The notes under the pieces were generated by a model, which ran no database searches, was not told the DNA's origin, and saw nothing but the letters and a program-made list of their open reading frames with translations. From NCBI RefSeq assembly GCF_030697065.1, contig NZ_JAUYQU010000189.1, positions 1-64,000 of the forward strand: a DNA stretch of 64,000 nt, read 5' to 3'. The stretch comes from Bradyrhizobium sp. (GTDB lineage: Bacteria > Pseudomonadota > Alphaproteobacteria > Rhizobiales > Xanthobacteraceae). How positions within the stretch are numbered: position 1 is the first letter of the stretch; each line of letters starts with the position of its first letter. This document shows positions 1 to 9,309 of this stretch, piece after piece. The translations under genes and the position numbers were made by a program.

Positions 1-999
1 GGCCTTGTAGGGATGATCGAACGGGTCGCAGTACCAATTGGCCAGCGCGCGGTTGAGCCGGATCTCGCCATCGGCACCGAAATCCAGCACCTCCCGCAGC
101 CGCGCGTAATAGGGATTGCTGGCGCGGTTCATGTCGCCCCAGGCGGCGGCGCCCATGTAGCGCCCCTCGCTGGACAGCCAGGTCCAGCCGCCTTGGGTCG
201 ATGAAATCACGCTGTAGAAGGCGCCGAGCGAGTCGAACATGCTGTCGTTGCAGTAAAGCTGCCGCATTGCGCCGTGTTCGGCGACATAGAGCGAGATCGA
301 TCCCCGGTCGCCGGTGCCGTCGAGCACCGCGATGGCGACGGGCTCGGCATCCTCCGCGAACGGCGAGGCCGCGAACGAGAACCAGGCGTGGTTGTCATGG
401 TGCGGCAGGCAGATCAGCGGCACGCGTTCGGCAAGCCCGAGTTGCCGGCCCAGAATCTTCGGCGTTCGGGTCATCTGGTCGAGCCGGCGACCGTCGAAGC
501 CGGCGGCTTCGGTGGTGCGGAGCAATTTCAGGCTCTGCGGCACTTCCTCCAGCACCGAGCGCGCAATAGTGCCGGCCAGGGTGGGATAGTCCCAGCTGGT
601 GAGCCAGGCGTCGATGTCCCCGATATCGCGGCCGATGCCGCGCAGCGTGGCCGCCATGGCGTCGATCGACTGGCGAGGGTATTCGGTGGTGTGCTTGTTG
701 CCGGAAAAGCGCTCTTCTTCGTTGTTGACGATCAGGCGCGGCCCGTCCACCTGCGTCACCTCGACCAGCGCCACGCCTGAATTGTGCGTGCCGGGCGGTC
801 CCAGCCCGGCCAGGTAGACGGTCTGGCCGCGCTGCAGTTTGTCGCGGACCTGCGCGATCCGATTGTCGGCAAACTCCGAGCCGAGCTGATGAAAGCCCGC
901 GGCCGCGAACAGCCGCGCGCCGAGCCATCGCGCGGCGCGGAATCCGGCCGCGCCGAGTCGCTGGTGCCTGGGACCAATTCGCTTGTTCGGCGGGCTCAA
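1..999 (-). CDS. Carbamoyltransferase, NodU/CmcH family (3' end beyond window)
   Basis: The visible 333 residues match the N-terminal Kae1-like domain of the NodU/CmcH O-carbamoyltransferases, which transfer carbamoyl from carbamoyl phosphate to hydroxyl groups of sugars or antibiotics. Seen directly: a GTHNSGVAL segment near residues 70-78, the EEERFSGNKH stretch near 94-103 that is typical of the family, and the metal/nucleotide-binding HHDNHA motif at about 200-205, followed by VLDGTGDRGS. The reading frame is open to the left edge, so the C-terminal carbamoyl-transfer domain is outside the window. The start is uncertain. The frame opens after a stop at 1039-1041 and contains no ATG before the conserved region, so the TTG at 999 is used; an indel upstream is possible. 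The family is clear, the substrate is not. Confidence 0.8.
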   Translation of the reverse strand, partial: MSPPNKRIGPRHQRLGAAGFRAARWLGARLFAAAGFHQLGSEFADNRIAQVRDKLQRGQTVYLAGLGPPGTHNSGVALVEVTQVDGPRLIVNNEEERFSGNKHTTEYPRQSIDAMAATLRGIGRDIGDIDAWLTSWDYPTLAGTIARSVLEEVPQSLKLLRTTEAAGFDGRRLDQMTRTPKILGRQLGLAERVPLICLPHHDNHAWFSFAASPFAEDAEPVAIAVLDGTGDRGSISLYVAEHGAMRQLYCNDSMFDSLGAFYSVISSTQGGWTWLSSEGRYMGAAAWGDMNRASNPYYARLREVLDFGADGEIRLNRALANWYCDPFDHPYKA

Positions 1000-1134
1000 C
1001 GGGCGGCCTCGGGGCGCTGCGGGATCGTTTGTGAGGCATCAATCACAATCGGCGCAGCGCAACAATGCCTGTTTCATCCTCCGGAACAGGCCCGCTCCGA
1101 ACGCGATGAAACAGGCTGGAGGACGTGCCGGGGA

Positions 1135-1581
1135 CTATTCCGTAATTTCCGGCTCCACGAGCGAGGCGAGTTGATTGAGCGACTGTTGCCAGCCGAGATA
1201 GCAGGCTTCGACCGGGATCACTTCAGGCAGGTTTGACTGTTCGATGTTGATTTCGGTGCCGACCGAGACCTGCGTCAGGATCACAGTGACCTCCATGACG
1301 CCGGGTAGATTGGGATCGTCGAAGCGGTCGGTGTAGTGGATACGCTCGTTGGGCACGATCTCCCGATATTCGCCGCCGAAGGAATGGCCGGCTTTTGTCG
1401 TGAAGTTGGCGAACGACATCCGGAAGGTGCCGCCGACCCTGGCGTCAAGATGGTGGACCTTGCAGGTGAAGCCGTGCGGCGGCAGCCATTTCGCCATGGC
1501 GTCCGCATCGAGGAAGGCGCGAAACACCTTCTCCGGCGTGGTGGCGAGGACACGGTGCAGACGGACGGTATTTCCGGACAT
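1135..1581 (-). CDS. SRPBCC / AHSA1-type START-domain protein
   Basis: A 148-residue protein of the activator of Hsp90 ATPase homologue (AHSA1-like) branch of the SRPBCC superfamily. These are small helix-grip proteins with a hydrophobic cavity; their ligands in bacteria are mostly unknown. Visible features: N-terminal HRVLATTPEKVFRAFLDADAMAKWLPP, where the TPEKVFRAF and KWLPP pieces are diagnostic, the central GGTFRMSF, the GEYREIVPNERIHYTD strand pair, and a C-terminal helix with GWQQSLNQLASLVE. The ATG at 1581 is preceded by an AGGGAG ribosome-binding site about 8 bases away and gives the usual family length; the longer open frame to 1677 has no conserved content. The protein is probably cytoplasmic. 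It is a monocistronic gene between the carbamoyltransferase and the M23 peptidase. Confidence 0.85.
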   Translation of the reverse strand: MSGNTVRLHRVLATTPEKVFRAFLDADAMAKWLPPHGFTCKVHHLDARVGGTFRMSFANFTTKAGHSFGGEYREIVPNERIHYTDRFDDPNLPGVMEVTVILTQVSVGTEINIEQSNLPEVIPVEACYLGWQQSLNQLASLVEPEITE

Positions 1582-1739
1582 GATGTTGGCACTCCCTGGC
1601 CGGGCGGCGTGGGCGACGGTGGCCCGGCTTCTGCTGCAAGGACGTTCGACCGCCCCGGCCGCCGACATCGCAGTCAAGAATTTAGGACGCCGGGAATCCT
1701 GGAAGAGAGGATGTTCGATGAGTGCCGGGATACCGGACT

Positions 1740-3104
1740 CTAGCCGGAACCCAATCGCACACCCGCGCGCAAAAACTTCTGCGGGTCGACGGGGTCGCCG
1801 TCGATTCGTGTTTCGTAGTGCAGGTGGGGACCGGTCGAACGGCCGGTCGAGCCGACGGCGCCGATCACTTGGCCGATCCTGATGAGGTCGCCGACCTTGA
1901 CGTGGATTTCGGACAGATGGCCGTAGCGGGTCGACAGCCCGTTGCCGTGGTTGATCTCGATCATGCGGCCATAGCCGCCCTGCCAGCCCGATGTAACCAC
2001 CTTGCCGCTGGCGGTAGCGCGTACCGGGTCGCCCGTGGCGGCACGGAAATCGAGGCCGGTATGCATGGCGGGGCGGCCGAGGAACGGATCGCTGCGAATT
2101 CCGAAGCCTGAGCTGAACTCGACCGCGCCGATCACCGGCTTGCGATACGGCACCAGCGCCAGCGTGCGGTTGAGGCGCTCGACCTGGGCACGGGCGACGT
2201 TGATCCGGGAGAGCTGGCGTTCGAACGTGCCTGCATCGGGCGGCAGCTTGACCGGAACGAACGGGCCGCCGACGCCGGAGCGCGGAGTGGCCGCTTCCAG
2301 CTGCGCCATGTTGAGGCCGAGATCGGTGATGACGCCGCGCATCCGGCGCATGCGCGATTCCATGCTTTCCTCGACCGAAGAGAGCGCGGCCATCTGGCGG
2401 CCCTCGACCTTGTCGAGCGAGGACTGCAGGCGGAGCAAGACATTGTCGAAACCCTGGACCTTGGCGAACTGGTTCGGCTGGGCTTTGGCGACCACGGGCG
2501 CGCGGGATTCCAGCCGCGCTTCGCGGTCCGGCGGCGCCACGAAGATCACGGTATCGCTGATCGGCGACGGCTTCGGCGCTCCCGAAGGAGCCGCATCACT
2601 GGCGGCGCCGCGCGCCGGCGACCGGATCGATCCGGTGACGGTGGCGTCCGGAATGGCGCCGAGCGCGGTGGCGCGCGTTTCCAGCGTGGTCTGGCGGCGC
2701 ATGATCTGGTCGAGCTTCTGGTCGAATTGCTCCTGATCCAGCAACTGGCGGCTGGTGGTGCGGTCGACCTTCGCGCGCAGTTCGGCGATCCGGTCTTCAT
2801 AGGCGTATTGCATCTCCGCCTGGCGGGCGATCAGCCGGGTCAGCACATCGTCGCGGAAGGCGAAATAGGTCGCGGTGGCCGCCGACCACATCCCGAGCAC
2901 GGTCACCGTGCCGACCACGATCCAGAACGCTACCGGACCAAAGCGAACCTGCTTGCCGGCGTGCACCAGCGTGTAGCCGTCCTCCGCCTGCTGCGCCGGG
3001 GCCACCGGCGTGCGGCTCGATGCCGGGCGGCGAGGGGAACCCCTGCCGTGGTCATGCGCGTGATGCTGGGGATACTCGGAATAATGACCGGAACGATTCG
3101 ACAT
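1740..3104 (-). CDS. M23 (LytM) family metallopeptidase, membrane-anchored
   Basis: A 454-residue envelope protein predicted to cleave or regulate cleavage of peptidoglycan. Order of parts: a His/Arg/Pro-rich cytoplasmic N-terminus, one transmembrane helix near residues 56-80, a long periplasmic region with coiled-coil character (about 90-320), and a C-terminal LytM domain. Zinc-binding residues appear intact: H348 and D352 in HTGLDF and H429 in HLHYE (H427 is the first His of that pair). The intact motif suggests an active endopeptidase rather than an EnvC-like activator. Start ATG 3104 has a GGGAG site five bases upstream; the in-frame GTG at 3110 overlaps that site and is less likely. The next gene downstream on this strand is the START-domain protein. 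Confidence 0.9.
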   Translation of the reverse strand: MSNRSGHYSEYPQHHAHDHGRGSPRRPASSRTPVAPAQQAEDGYTLVHAGKQVRFGPVAFWIVVGTVTVLGMWSAATATYFAFRDDVLTRLIARQAEMQYAYEDRIAELRAKVDRTTSRQLLDQEQFDQKLDQIMRRQTTLETRATALGAIPDATVTGSIRSPARGAASDAAPSGAPKPSPISDTVIFVAPPDREARLESRAPVVAKAQPNQFAKVQGFDNVLLRLQSSLDKVEGRQMAALSSVEESMESRMRRMRGVITDLGLNMAQLEAATPRSGVGGPFVPVKLPPDAGTFERQLSRINVARAQVERLNRTLALVPYRKPVIGAVEFSSGFGIRSDPFLGRPAMHTGLDFRAATGDPVRATASGKVVTSGWQGGYGRMIEINHGNGLSTRYGHLSEIHVKVGDLIRIGQVIGAVGSTGRSTGPHLHYETRIDGDPVDPQKFLRAGVRLGSG

Positions 3105-3208
3105 CGGCACTCCCGCGCCGATCGGAAATGAGTTCCGTAAGGGCTGATTGGCGCGGGGTGATTTGACCGTCTCATGGTTAATTTTCAGAGAAGGGAACCG
3201 GAAAATCT

Positions 3209-4072
3209 TTAGAGGTCACGCACCGCTGCGAGCACCTCGTCGGCATGGCCGTCGACCTTCACGTTGCGCCAGATCCGGATGATCCGGCCGTCGGCGCCAA
3301 CCAGAACCGTTGTGCGAGAAATACCCAGGAAGGTCCTGCCATACATCGATTTTTCACCCCATACGCCATACGCATCCAGCATCTCATGTTGCTCATCCGA
3401 AACCAGGGGAGTGACCAGTTCATGCTTGTCGCGAAAGGCTTCCTGGGCCTTCGGCGGGTCGGCGGACACGCCCAACACGGCAGTGCCGGCTTCGGCAAAC
3501 GCGCCCGACAGCCGGCTGAAGTCGATGGCTTCCTTGGTGCAGCCCGGGGTGTCCGCGCGCGGATAGAAGAACAGCACCAGATTCCTGCCCTTGAAGTCGC
3601 CGAGCGAGACCGAATCGCCGCCGTCGCGGGGCAGCCGGAAGGCCGGCGCCTTGGCCCCTTCGCTGAGCTGACGCGGCGCGCCGGTTTTTTGATCCGGCGT
3701 TTTGTCGGCCGCAGGGGACACCACCGCCGGTTTTGGGGCCGGCGCCTTTGATGCGGCCATGCGATGCGCAACCGATTCGCTGAGGCCGGTCGGCTTTAAC
3801 GGTTTCGATGGGGCCTTGTGCAATGCTTTGACGGGTTTCTTGCTGGCGCTGGCTGATACTTTGGCCGTCGCCTTTTTGGTTTTCGCCTGACCGGTCCTGG
3901 CCGACGTGCCGGCCGGTTTGCTGGACGCGCTCTTGGACGTGTTCTTGGGTGTGTTCTTGGGCTTGCCGGCGGTCTTGCCGGCGGTCTTGCCAGCGGTCCT
4001 GCCAGCGGTCTTGGCGCGGGCTGGCTTCGCGGCGGGGGTTTTGGGGGATTTCTTGCGCGTTTTCTTGGACAT
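3209..4072 (-). CDS. bcp: Thioredoxin-dependent peroxiredoxin (Bcp/PrxQ type) with long basic N-terminal tail
   Basis: A 287-residue peroxiredoxin that would reduce hydroperoxides. The C-terminal ~150 residues are an AhpC/TSA thioredoxin fold with the peroxidatic Cys178 in YPRADTPGCTKEA, plus the conserved GVSADPP and late FLGISRTTVLVG segments. The Bcp resolving cysteine expected five residues after the peroxidatic one is absent (CTKEAI), so it looks like an atypical or 1-Cys form. The first ~130 residues are a low-complexity Lys/Ala/Pro/Thr tail, including four tandem TAGK/TAGR units (DNA period 12 bases, about 3968-4015), resembling histone H1-like tails. ATG 4072 has an AAGGAAGG site just upstream. 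The enzyme identity is firm; the tail function is unknown. Confidence 0.88.
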   Translation of the reverse strand: MSKKTRKKSPKTPAAKPARAKTAGRTAGKTAGKTAGKPKNTPKNTSKSASSKPAGTSARTGQAKTKKATAKVSASASKKPVKALHKAPSKPLKPTGLSESVAHRMAASKAPAPKPAVVSPAADKTPDQKTGAPRQLSEGAKAPAFRLPRDGGDSVSLGDFKGRNLVLFFYPRADTPGCTKEAIDFSRLSGAFAEAGTAVLGVSADPPKAQEAFRDKHELVTPLVSDEQHEMLDAYGVWGEKSMYGRTFLGISRTTVLVGADGRIIRIWRNVKVDGHADEVLAAVRDL

Positions 4073-4238
4073 ACGCCTTCCTTTCGTCGCTTTCGGCGGA
4101 TCAATCATGGGGTGTTGCGGGTGGTTGTCCCGGGATGCGGGAACGTCCTGCAGCTGGGCTAATCTGATGACCCCGGAGTATGGTGACAGGGAATTCGACG
4201 CAAGCTCCGGCCCTCGTTGAATTGGCTCCTTGGGCCTG

Positions 4239-7200
4239 ATGACGAGTAACAGTATTAATCGAGGATTGGCAGCAATGCCGGCACGGGAGCGCGCGTACCA
4301 TGTGGACGGGCGCGGCCTTGACGGCGATCCATCTTACAATCAGCGCCAGCACCGAGAGGCAATGGCCAGTAAAACGTCGCCCAAAACGTCGCCCCAGGGG
4401 GCCGGTCCACGTGCTGACATGCAGCCCTCGCAGTGGGATGATGCCGGCTGGGATCAGGACCTTGACGAGGCGGCAGTCCGCCGCGCGCGCCGGCTGTTGA
4501 AGCGGTCGAATTCCGGCCTTCACCGGCTGGGCGACCGTTTCGTCCGTTTGCGACGCTGGGCCTCGGGCGAGCGGTGGGTCAAACGTCTCGCCGTCGTGAT
4601 GGCGGTTCTGTTGGTGATCTTCGCCGGCTGTTTCGGCGGGCTCTGGTGGCGGCTCGGTGCCGGTCCGATCAATCTCGACATGGCCACGCCCTGGCTGGCG
4701 TCGGCGATCGAGGAAAATATCGGCCACGGCAATACCGTCGAAATCGGTGGCACCCAGATCGAGCGCGCCGGTCGAATCCGTGTCGCCGTCCGCATCCGCG
4801 ATATCGTGGTCAGGGACAGCGACAGCGTCATCGTCGCGACCGCGCCGAAAGCCGAGGTGAAGCTTTCCGGCAGCGCGCTGTTGATGGGGCGGCTTCGGGC
4901 CGAGAGCCTCAATCTGGTCGATGCCGAACTCGCGGTTCGAATTGCGCCCGATGGCACCGTCACGGTTTCCGCCGGCGACACCGACAAGCCGCTCGCCACC
5001 GGCGTGGCCTCGAAAAAGGAAGCAGGGCTGCCGCCGACATTTCCGCGCCCGACGGCCGCGATGCCGCCGCCCGGAGGGGCGCCCTCGTCCACGCCCGGCA
5101 CCACGACCACGCCTGCGGCGCCGGTTGGCGATAGTGCCCAGAGCGGTCTGCTCGCCGGTCTCGACTGGCTCGACAGCCTGAGCCTGACCGGACTCGACGG
5201 GCAAAACCTCAACGAGATCGGCCTGAAGAACGGCAACCTCGTTGTCGACGACCAGCAGCGCGGCAACAAATGGACGTTCGAGAATATCAGCCTCAGTCTG
5301 CGCCGGCCAAGTGACGGCGGAGTGGCGCTCAGCCTCGGCGAAGAAGGCAGCCGTGCCTGGTCGCTTCGGGTCCTGGTCGGAGCCCCCGCCAACGGGGTGC
5401 GATCGGTCGACATCCGCGCCACCAACGTCCCGGCCGCCAATATCCTGCTGGCGATGCGGGTGAAGGATCTGACCTACAGCGCCGACCTGCCGCTGACCGG
5501 CGAGCTCAAGGGCGAACTCGGCCGCGACGGTTTGCCGACCTATTTCCGCGGCAAGGTCACCGCGGGCGCCGGGCACATCATCGACAGCGATACGCCGGAT
5601 TATCCGATGGCGATCGATTCGGCCGATATCAACCTCGAATGGGATTCCGGCCGGCGCGTGCTGGTGGCGCCGTTCAAGATCATTTCCGGCTCGAACCGGG
5701 TAACGCTTCTGGCTCATCTCGAGCCGCCGAACGGCAACATCGCCGAATGGCAGCTGGGATTTTCCGGCGGCACCATCGTGCTCGCAGGGGCTGACAACGA
5801 ACCACCCCTGATCTTCAATCGCATCGCCATCGGTCTGCGCTTCGACACCGACAGAAAGCGGGTGCTGCTGACGCAGGCGGATATCAGCAATGGCGAGATC
5901 GGCGTCGCCGGCACCGGCAGTGTCGAATATTCGGGCGAGCCGCGCCTGACCCTGGGGTTTGCGGGGACGCCGATGTCGGCGTCGGCGCTGAAGCGGATGT
6001 GGCCGATCCTGATCGTGCCCGAAGTCCGCGAATGGGTGATCGAGCGCGTCGAACGCGGCTCGATGCAGCGCATCGAGGTCGGCGTCAACTCACCGGTTCG
6101 AAACCTGTCGCGGCGTGGCCCGCCGATTCCCGACGATGGCCTTTCAGTCAACATCGTCGCATCGGGTGTGACCTTACGGCCGGTGGACGAAATGCCGCTG
6201 GTACGTGACGCCGATCTGAAAGCTGTTGTCACCGGCCGCACCGCGACCGTGACTATCGGGCAGGCTGCGTCCGATACGCCGGCGGGCCGCAAGCTGACCA
6301 TCTCCGATTTCGTGTTCGAGGTGCCGGACATGGCACCGAAACCGTCGCCGGCGAAGATCCGGTTCAGGATTGATGGCCCGGTGCCTGCGATGGCCGAAAT
6401 TCTCGCCTCCGATCGCCTCAGCGAGTTTTCCGGCACCCTGATCGATCCCAATTCGAGCAAGGGTACGGTCAGCGCGCTGGTCACGCTCGGCCTGCCGGTC
6501 AAGGGCGCCCTCAGCAAGGCCGACACCACCTTCGCCATCACAGCCGACCTGTCGGGTTTTTCCGCCGACAAACTGGTGATGAACCAGAAGCTTGAGTCGA
6601 ATGCGCTGAAAGTGATGGCCAACAACGCCGGCTATCAGGTCAAGGGCGAGGTCAAGATCAACGGTCAATCGGCCTCGCTGGATTATCGCAAGCCGAACGA
6701 GGGCGATGCCGACATCAAAATGCAGGCGACGCTCGACGACGCCAGCCGTGCGCGGCTGGGGTTCGATCTCGGGCCCGCGGTCACCGGCGCCATTCCGCTC
6801 AAACTGTCGGGCAAGATCGGTGAAACCAGCCGCATGGGAATCGAGGCCGATCTCACCGCGCTGAAGCTCGACAACATCCTGCCCGGCTGGATCAAATTGC
6901 CGGGCAAGTCGAGCCGCGCGGTTTTCAACGTGGTGCAGAAACAGCAATCAACCCGACTCGAAGACATCGTCATCGACGGCGGCGGCGTGTCGATCAAGGG
7001 ATCGCTTGAGGTCGACCAGAATGGCGACCTGGTCAATGCCAGTTTCCCGACCTATTCGCCATCCGAAGGCGACAAGAGTTCGCTCAAGGCCGAGCGCAGC
7101 CCGGATGGCAGCCTGAAGGTGACGATGCGCGGCGATGTGTTCGACGGCCGCGCTTTTCTCAAATCCGCCATTTCCGGCAGGGAAGCCGACGCCAAGAGCA

Positions 7201-7997
7201 AGGCCAAGAGCATCGATTTCGACGTTGATCTCAAACTGGGCGCGGTGGCGGGATTTTACGGCGAGGCGGTGCGCAGCGTCGACGTCAAGCTGTCACGACG
7301 CAACGGCCTGATCAGGAGTTTTGCGCTCAGCGGCAAGCTCGGCCGCGATACGCCGCTGACGGCGGATTTGCGCGGCCGGGCGCAGGGTCGCGAGGTGATC
7401 TATCTCGAGACAGCCGACGCCGGCGCCTTTCTGCGTTTCACCGACACCTATTCCAAGGTGATCGGCGGCCAGCTCTCTTTGGCGATGGATCCTCCGACGG
7501 CCGATCCCGGCGCCAAGGAAGGCCTAGTCAATATCCGCGATTTCTCCGTCAAGGGGGAAGCCGCGCTGGAGCGCGCGGCTGCCGGCGGGCCGGCCGGCAC
7601 GCAAAGCTCCGTTACCTTCTCCCGGCTGCGCGCGGAGTTTACCCGCAACAACGGACAACTCACGGTTCGCGAGGGCGTCGTGAAGGGTCCGATCATCGGC
7701 GCCACCATCGAGGGTAACATCAATTATCCCGCCAATCAGGTGCGCATGAGCGGCACCTTCGTGCCGATGTACGGGCTGAACAATATGTTCGGCCAGATTC
7801 CCATCGTCGGCCTCTTCCTCGGCGGCGGCAGCAATGAGGGCCTGATCGGCGTCACCTACGAAGTCGTCGGCACACCCGGCGCCCCGGTGCTGCGGATCAA
7901 CCCGATTTCGGCGATGGCGCCCGGCGTGCTCCGCAAGATATTCGAGTTCGGCACCGGCAAGGAGAACCGGCCTATCGAATTTCCGCCGAACAATTGA
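4239..7997 (+). CDS. Large AsmA-like / DUF3971 envelope protein (YhdP-type)
   Basis: A 1252-residue protein with a cytoplasmic N-terminus, a single transmembrane helix near residues 117-137, then more than 1,000 periplasmic residues made of repeating beta-rich segments. The mid part looks like DUF3971 and the end like the AsmA C-terminal domain (the run containing GNINYPANQVRMSGTFVPMY and a final VVGTPGAPVLRINP). Members such as E. coli YhdP and TamB are thought to bridge the periplasm and move phospholipid to the outer membrane; that role is inferred here by family only. A Pro/Thr-rich linker lies near residues 260-300. The start is uncertain: ATG 4239 is used, while ATG 4362 has a better-placed GAGAGG and would remove only disordered sequence. 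The gene is divergent from bcp. Confidence 0.85.
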   Translation: MTSNSINRGLAAMPARERAYHVDGRGLDGDPSYNQRQHREAMASKTSPKTSPQGAGPRADMQPSQWDDAGWDQDLDEAAVRRARRLLKRSNSGLHRLGDRFVRLRRWASGERWVKRLAVVMAVLLVIFAGCFGGLWWRLGAGPINLDMATPWLASAIEENIGHGNTVEIGGTQIERAGRIRVAVRIRDIVVRDSDSVIVATAPKAEVKLSGSALLMGRLRAESLNLVDAELAVRIAPDGTVTVSAGDTDKPLATGVASKKEAGLPPTFPRPTAAMPPPGGAPSSTPGTTTTPAAPVGDSAQSGLLAGLDWLDSLSLTGLDGQNLNEIGLKNGNLVVDDQQRGNKWTFENISLSLRRPSDGGVALSLGEEGSRAWSLRVLVGAPANGVRSVDIRATNVPAANILLAMRVKDLTYSADLPLTGELKGELGRDGLPTYFRGKVTAGAGHIIDSDTPDYPMAIDSADINLEWDSGRRVLVAPFKIISGSNRVTLLAHLEPPNGNIAEWQLGFSGGTIVLAGADNEPPLIFNRIAIGLRFDTDRKRVLLTQADISNGEIGVAGTGSVEYSGEPRLTLGFAGTPMSASALKRMWPILIVPEVREWVIERVERGSMQRIEVGVNSPVRNLSRRGPPIPDDGLSVNIVASGVTLRPVDEMPLVRDADLKAVVTGRTATVTIGQAASDTPAGRKLTISDFVFEVPDMAPKPSPAKIRFRIDGPVPAMAEILASDRLSEFSGTLIDPNSSKGTVSALVTLGLPVKGALSKADTTFAITADLSGFSADKLVMNQKLESNALKVMANNAGYQVKGEVKINGQSASLDYRKPNEGDADIKMQATLDDASRARLGFDLGPAVTGAIPLKLSGKIGETSRMGIEADLTALKLDNILPGWIKLPGKSSRAVFNVVQKQQSTRLEDIVIDGGGVSIKGSLEVDQNGDLVNASFPTYSPSEGDKSSLKAERSPDGSLKVTMRGDVFDGRAFLKSAISGREADAKSKAKSIDFDVDLKLGAVAGFYGEAVRSVDVKLSRRNGLIRSFALSGKLGRDTPLTADLRGRAQGREVIYLETADAGAFLRFTDTYSKVIGGQLSLAMDPPTADPGAKEGLVNIRDFSVKGEAALERAAAGGPAGTQSSVTFSRLRAEFTRNNGQLTVREGVVKGPIIGATIEGNINYPANQVRMSGTFVPMYGLNNMFGQIPIVGLFLGGGSNEGLIGVTYEVVGTPGAPVLRINPISAMAPGVLRKIFEFGTGKENRPIEFPPNN

Positions 7998-8013
7998 TCG
8001 GCGTTCCCCGCCG

Positions 8014-9255
8014 CTACCTTCTCAGCGCCGGCACCACCAGGAACGGGATCAGTCCCAGCACCACATTGACCAGCGCGAAAACGATCAGCCAGTTGTAGCC
8101 CTGGGTCCAGTCGTGGATCAGGCCACCGGCCCAGGAGCCCAGTCCGGAGCCGAGCCCGCTGCCGATCGAAATCGTGCCGAAGATGGTGCCGACCCGCTCG
8201 CCGCGAAAGATGTTCAGCGCGGTCGCCGTGATCAGCGGCCCGCGCGAGCCGATCATGCTGCCGAAGCAGATGATGAAGCCGGTCAGCAGCCAGTAGTTCG
8301 GGTAATACTGAATGAGCCACAGCAGGATCAATCCGACGATCGAGACGCCGTAGCTGAACAGCACCGACGGACGGCGACCGATGATGCCGTCGAGAGTCGA
8401 GATGCCGAGCATGCCGAACAGGGTCAGGATGCCGGAAAAGCCCCAGGCGGTTGCCGCCTGCAGCGGCGGAAATCCGGCGTCGATCAGATAGGCGACGATC
8501 TGCGCCGTAATTGCGTACATCGCCACGGCAGTGAAGAAGAAAGTCGCAAACAGGGCCCAGAAGGCATGATGGCGGATAGCGCTGCCCAGCGTCCAGCCGT
8601 GGTCGACGAAGCCCGCATCGTTCTTGCCGGCGATGTGCGGCGAGCCGGTGGCGAACAGCCGCCATGGCAGCACCAGCAGCGGCAGCAGCAGGCACAGCGC
8701 CACAATGCCGAACAACTGGTAGGAGTCGCGCCAGCCGATCCGATCGATCAGGATCTGCGACGCCGGCAACAGCACCAGGATTCCGGCGCCGGTCGCCGAA
8801 TACACGATCGCCATCGCGGTCGGTAGCCGCGGGCCGAACCAGCGGCCGAGCAGGATCGAGTTCGGCACGTTGCCGATCAGGGCGATACCGAGCCCGACGC
8901 AGAGCCCGACGCTCAACTGGAATTGCCAGAGTTCGCGGGCGTGTGCCGCGGTCAGGAAGGCGGCGCCGAGCAGGAACAGGCCGAGCGAGTAGACCATGCG
9001 TGGCCCCGAGCGGTCGAACAGGCGGCCGATCAGTGGCGCGGTCAGTCCTCCCGCCAGCCAGGTCAGCGAATAGACCGAGACCACCTGCGCGCGGTCCCAG
9101 CCGAAATCCTCCGAGATCGGCTTGAGGAAAACGGTAAAGCTCTCGCCGAGGCCGCGTCCGAGCACCGAGAGTGCAAAGCACAAAGCGAGCACGTTCAGCG
9201 CGACACGCGCCGGCTTCGGCGGTTTGGTCGGCGTGTCGGGCGCATTCTGATCCAT
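8014..9255 (-). CDS. MFS transporter
   Basis: A 413-residue major facilitator superfamily permease with about 12 hydrophobic helices. The loop between helices 2 and 3 carries GRLFDRSGPR, close to the MFS GxLaDrxGrr signature, and the second half repeats a similar loop (DGIIGRRPSVLFS). Its general look (ESFTVFLKPISEDFGWDRAQVVSVYS near the start) resembles monocarboxylate-porter-like or oxalate/formate-antiporter-like MFS members of rhizobia. The substrate cannot be read from the sequence. The gene is convergent with the DUF3971 gene, with only 16 bases between their stops, and lies 54 bases beyond tyrS on the same strand. Confidence is high for the family and low for the substrate. Confidence 0.9.
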   Translation of the reverse strand: MDQNAPDTPTKPPKPARVALNVLALCFALSVLGRGLGESFTVFLKPISEDFGWDRAQVVSVYSLTWLAGGLTAPLIGRLFDRSGPRMVYSLGLFLLGAAFLTAAHARELWQFQLSVGLCVGLGIALIGNVPNSILLGRWFGPRLPTAMAIVYSATGAGILVLLPASQILIDRIGWRDSYQLFGIVALCLLLPLLVLPWRLFATGSPHIAGKNDAGFVDHGWTLGSAIRHHAFWALFATFFFTAVAMYAITAQIVAYLIDAGFPPLQAATAWGFSGILTLFGMLGISTLDGIIGRRPSVLFSYGVSIVGLILLWLIQYYPNYWLLTGFIICFGSMIGSRGPLITATALNIFRGERVGTIFGTISIGSGLGSGLGSWAGGLIHDWTQGYNWLIVFALVNVVLGLIPFLVVPALRR

Positions 9256-9309
9256 CGGGGCAGGGAGCGCGTTTCCGACGCTCCTAGCAAGCGCGTAAAG
9301 CGAATACGC

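Noticed and set aside
4101-5717. 538-codon open frame on the minus strand opposite the DUF3971 gene
   Set aside because: Low-complexity Arg/Gly/Ala translation without family resemblance, and the plus-strand gene is clearly coding.
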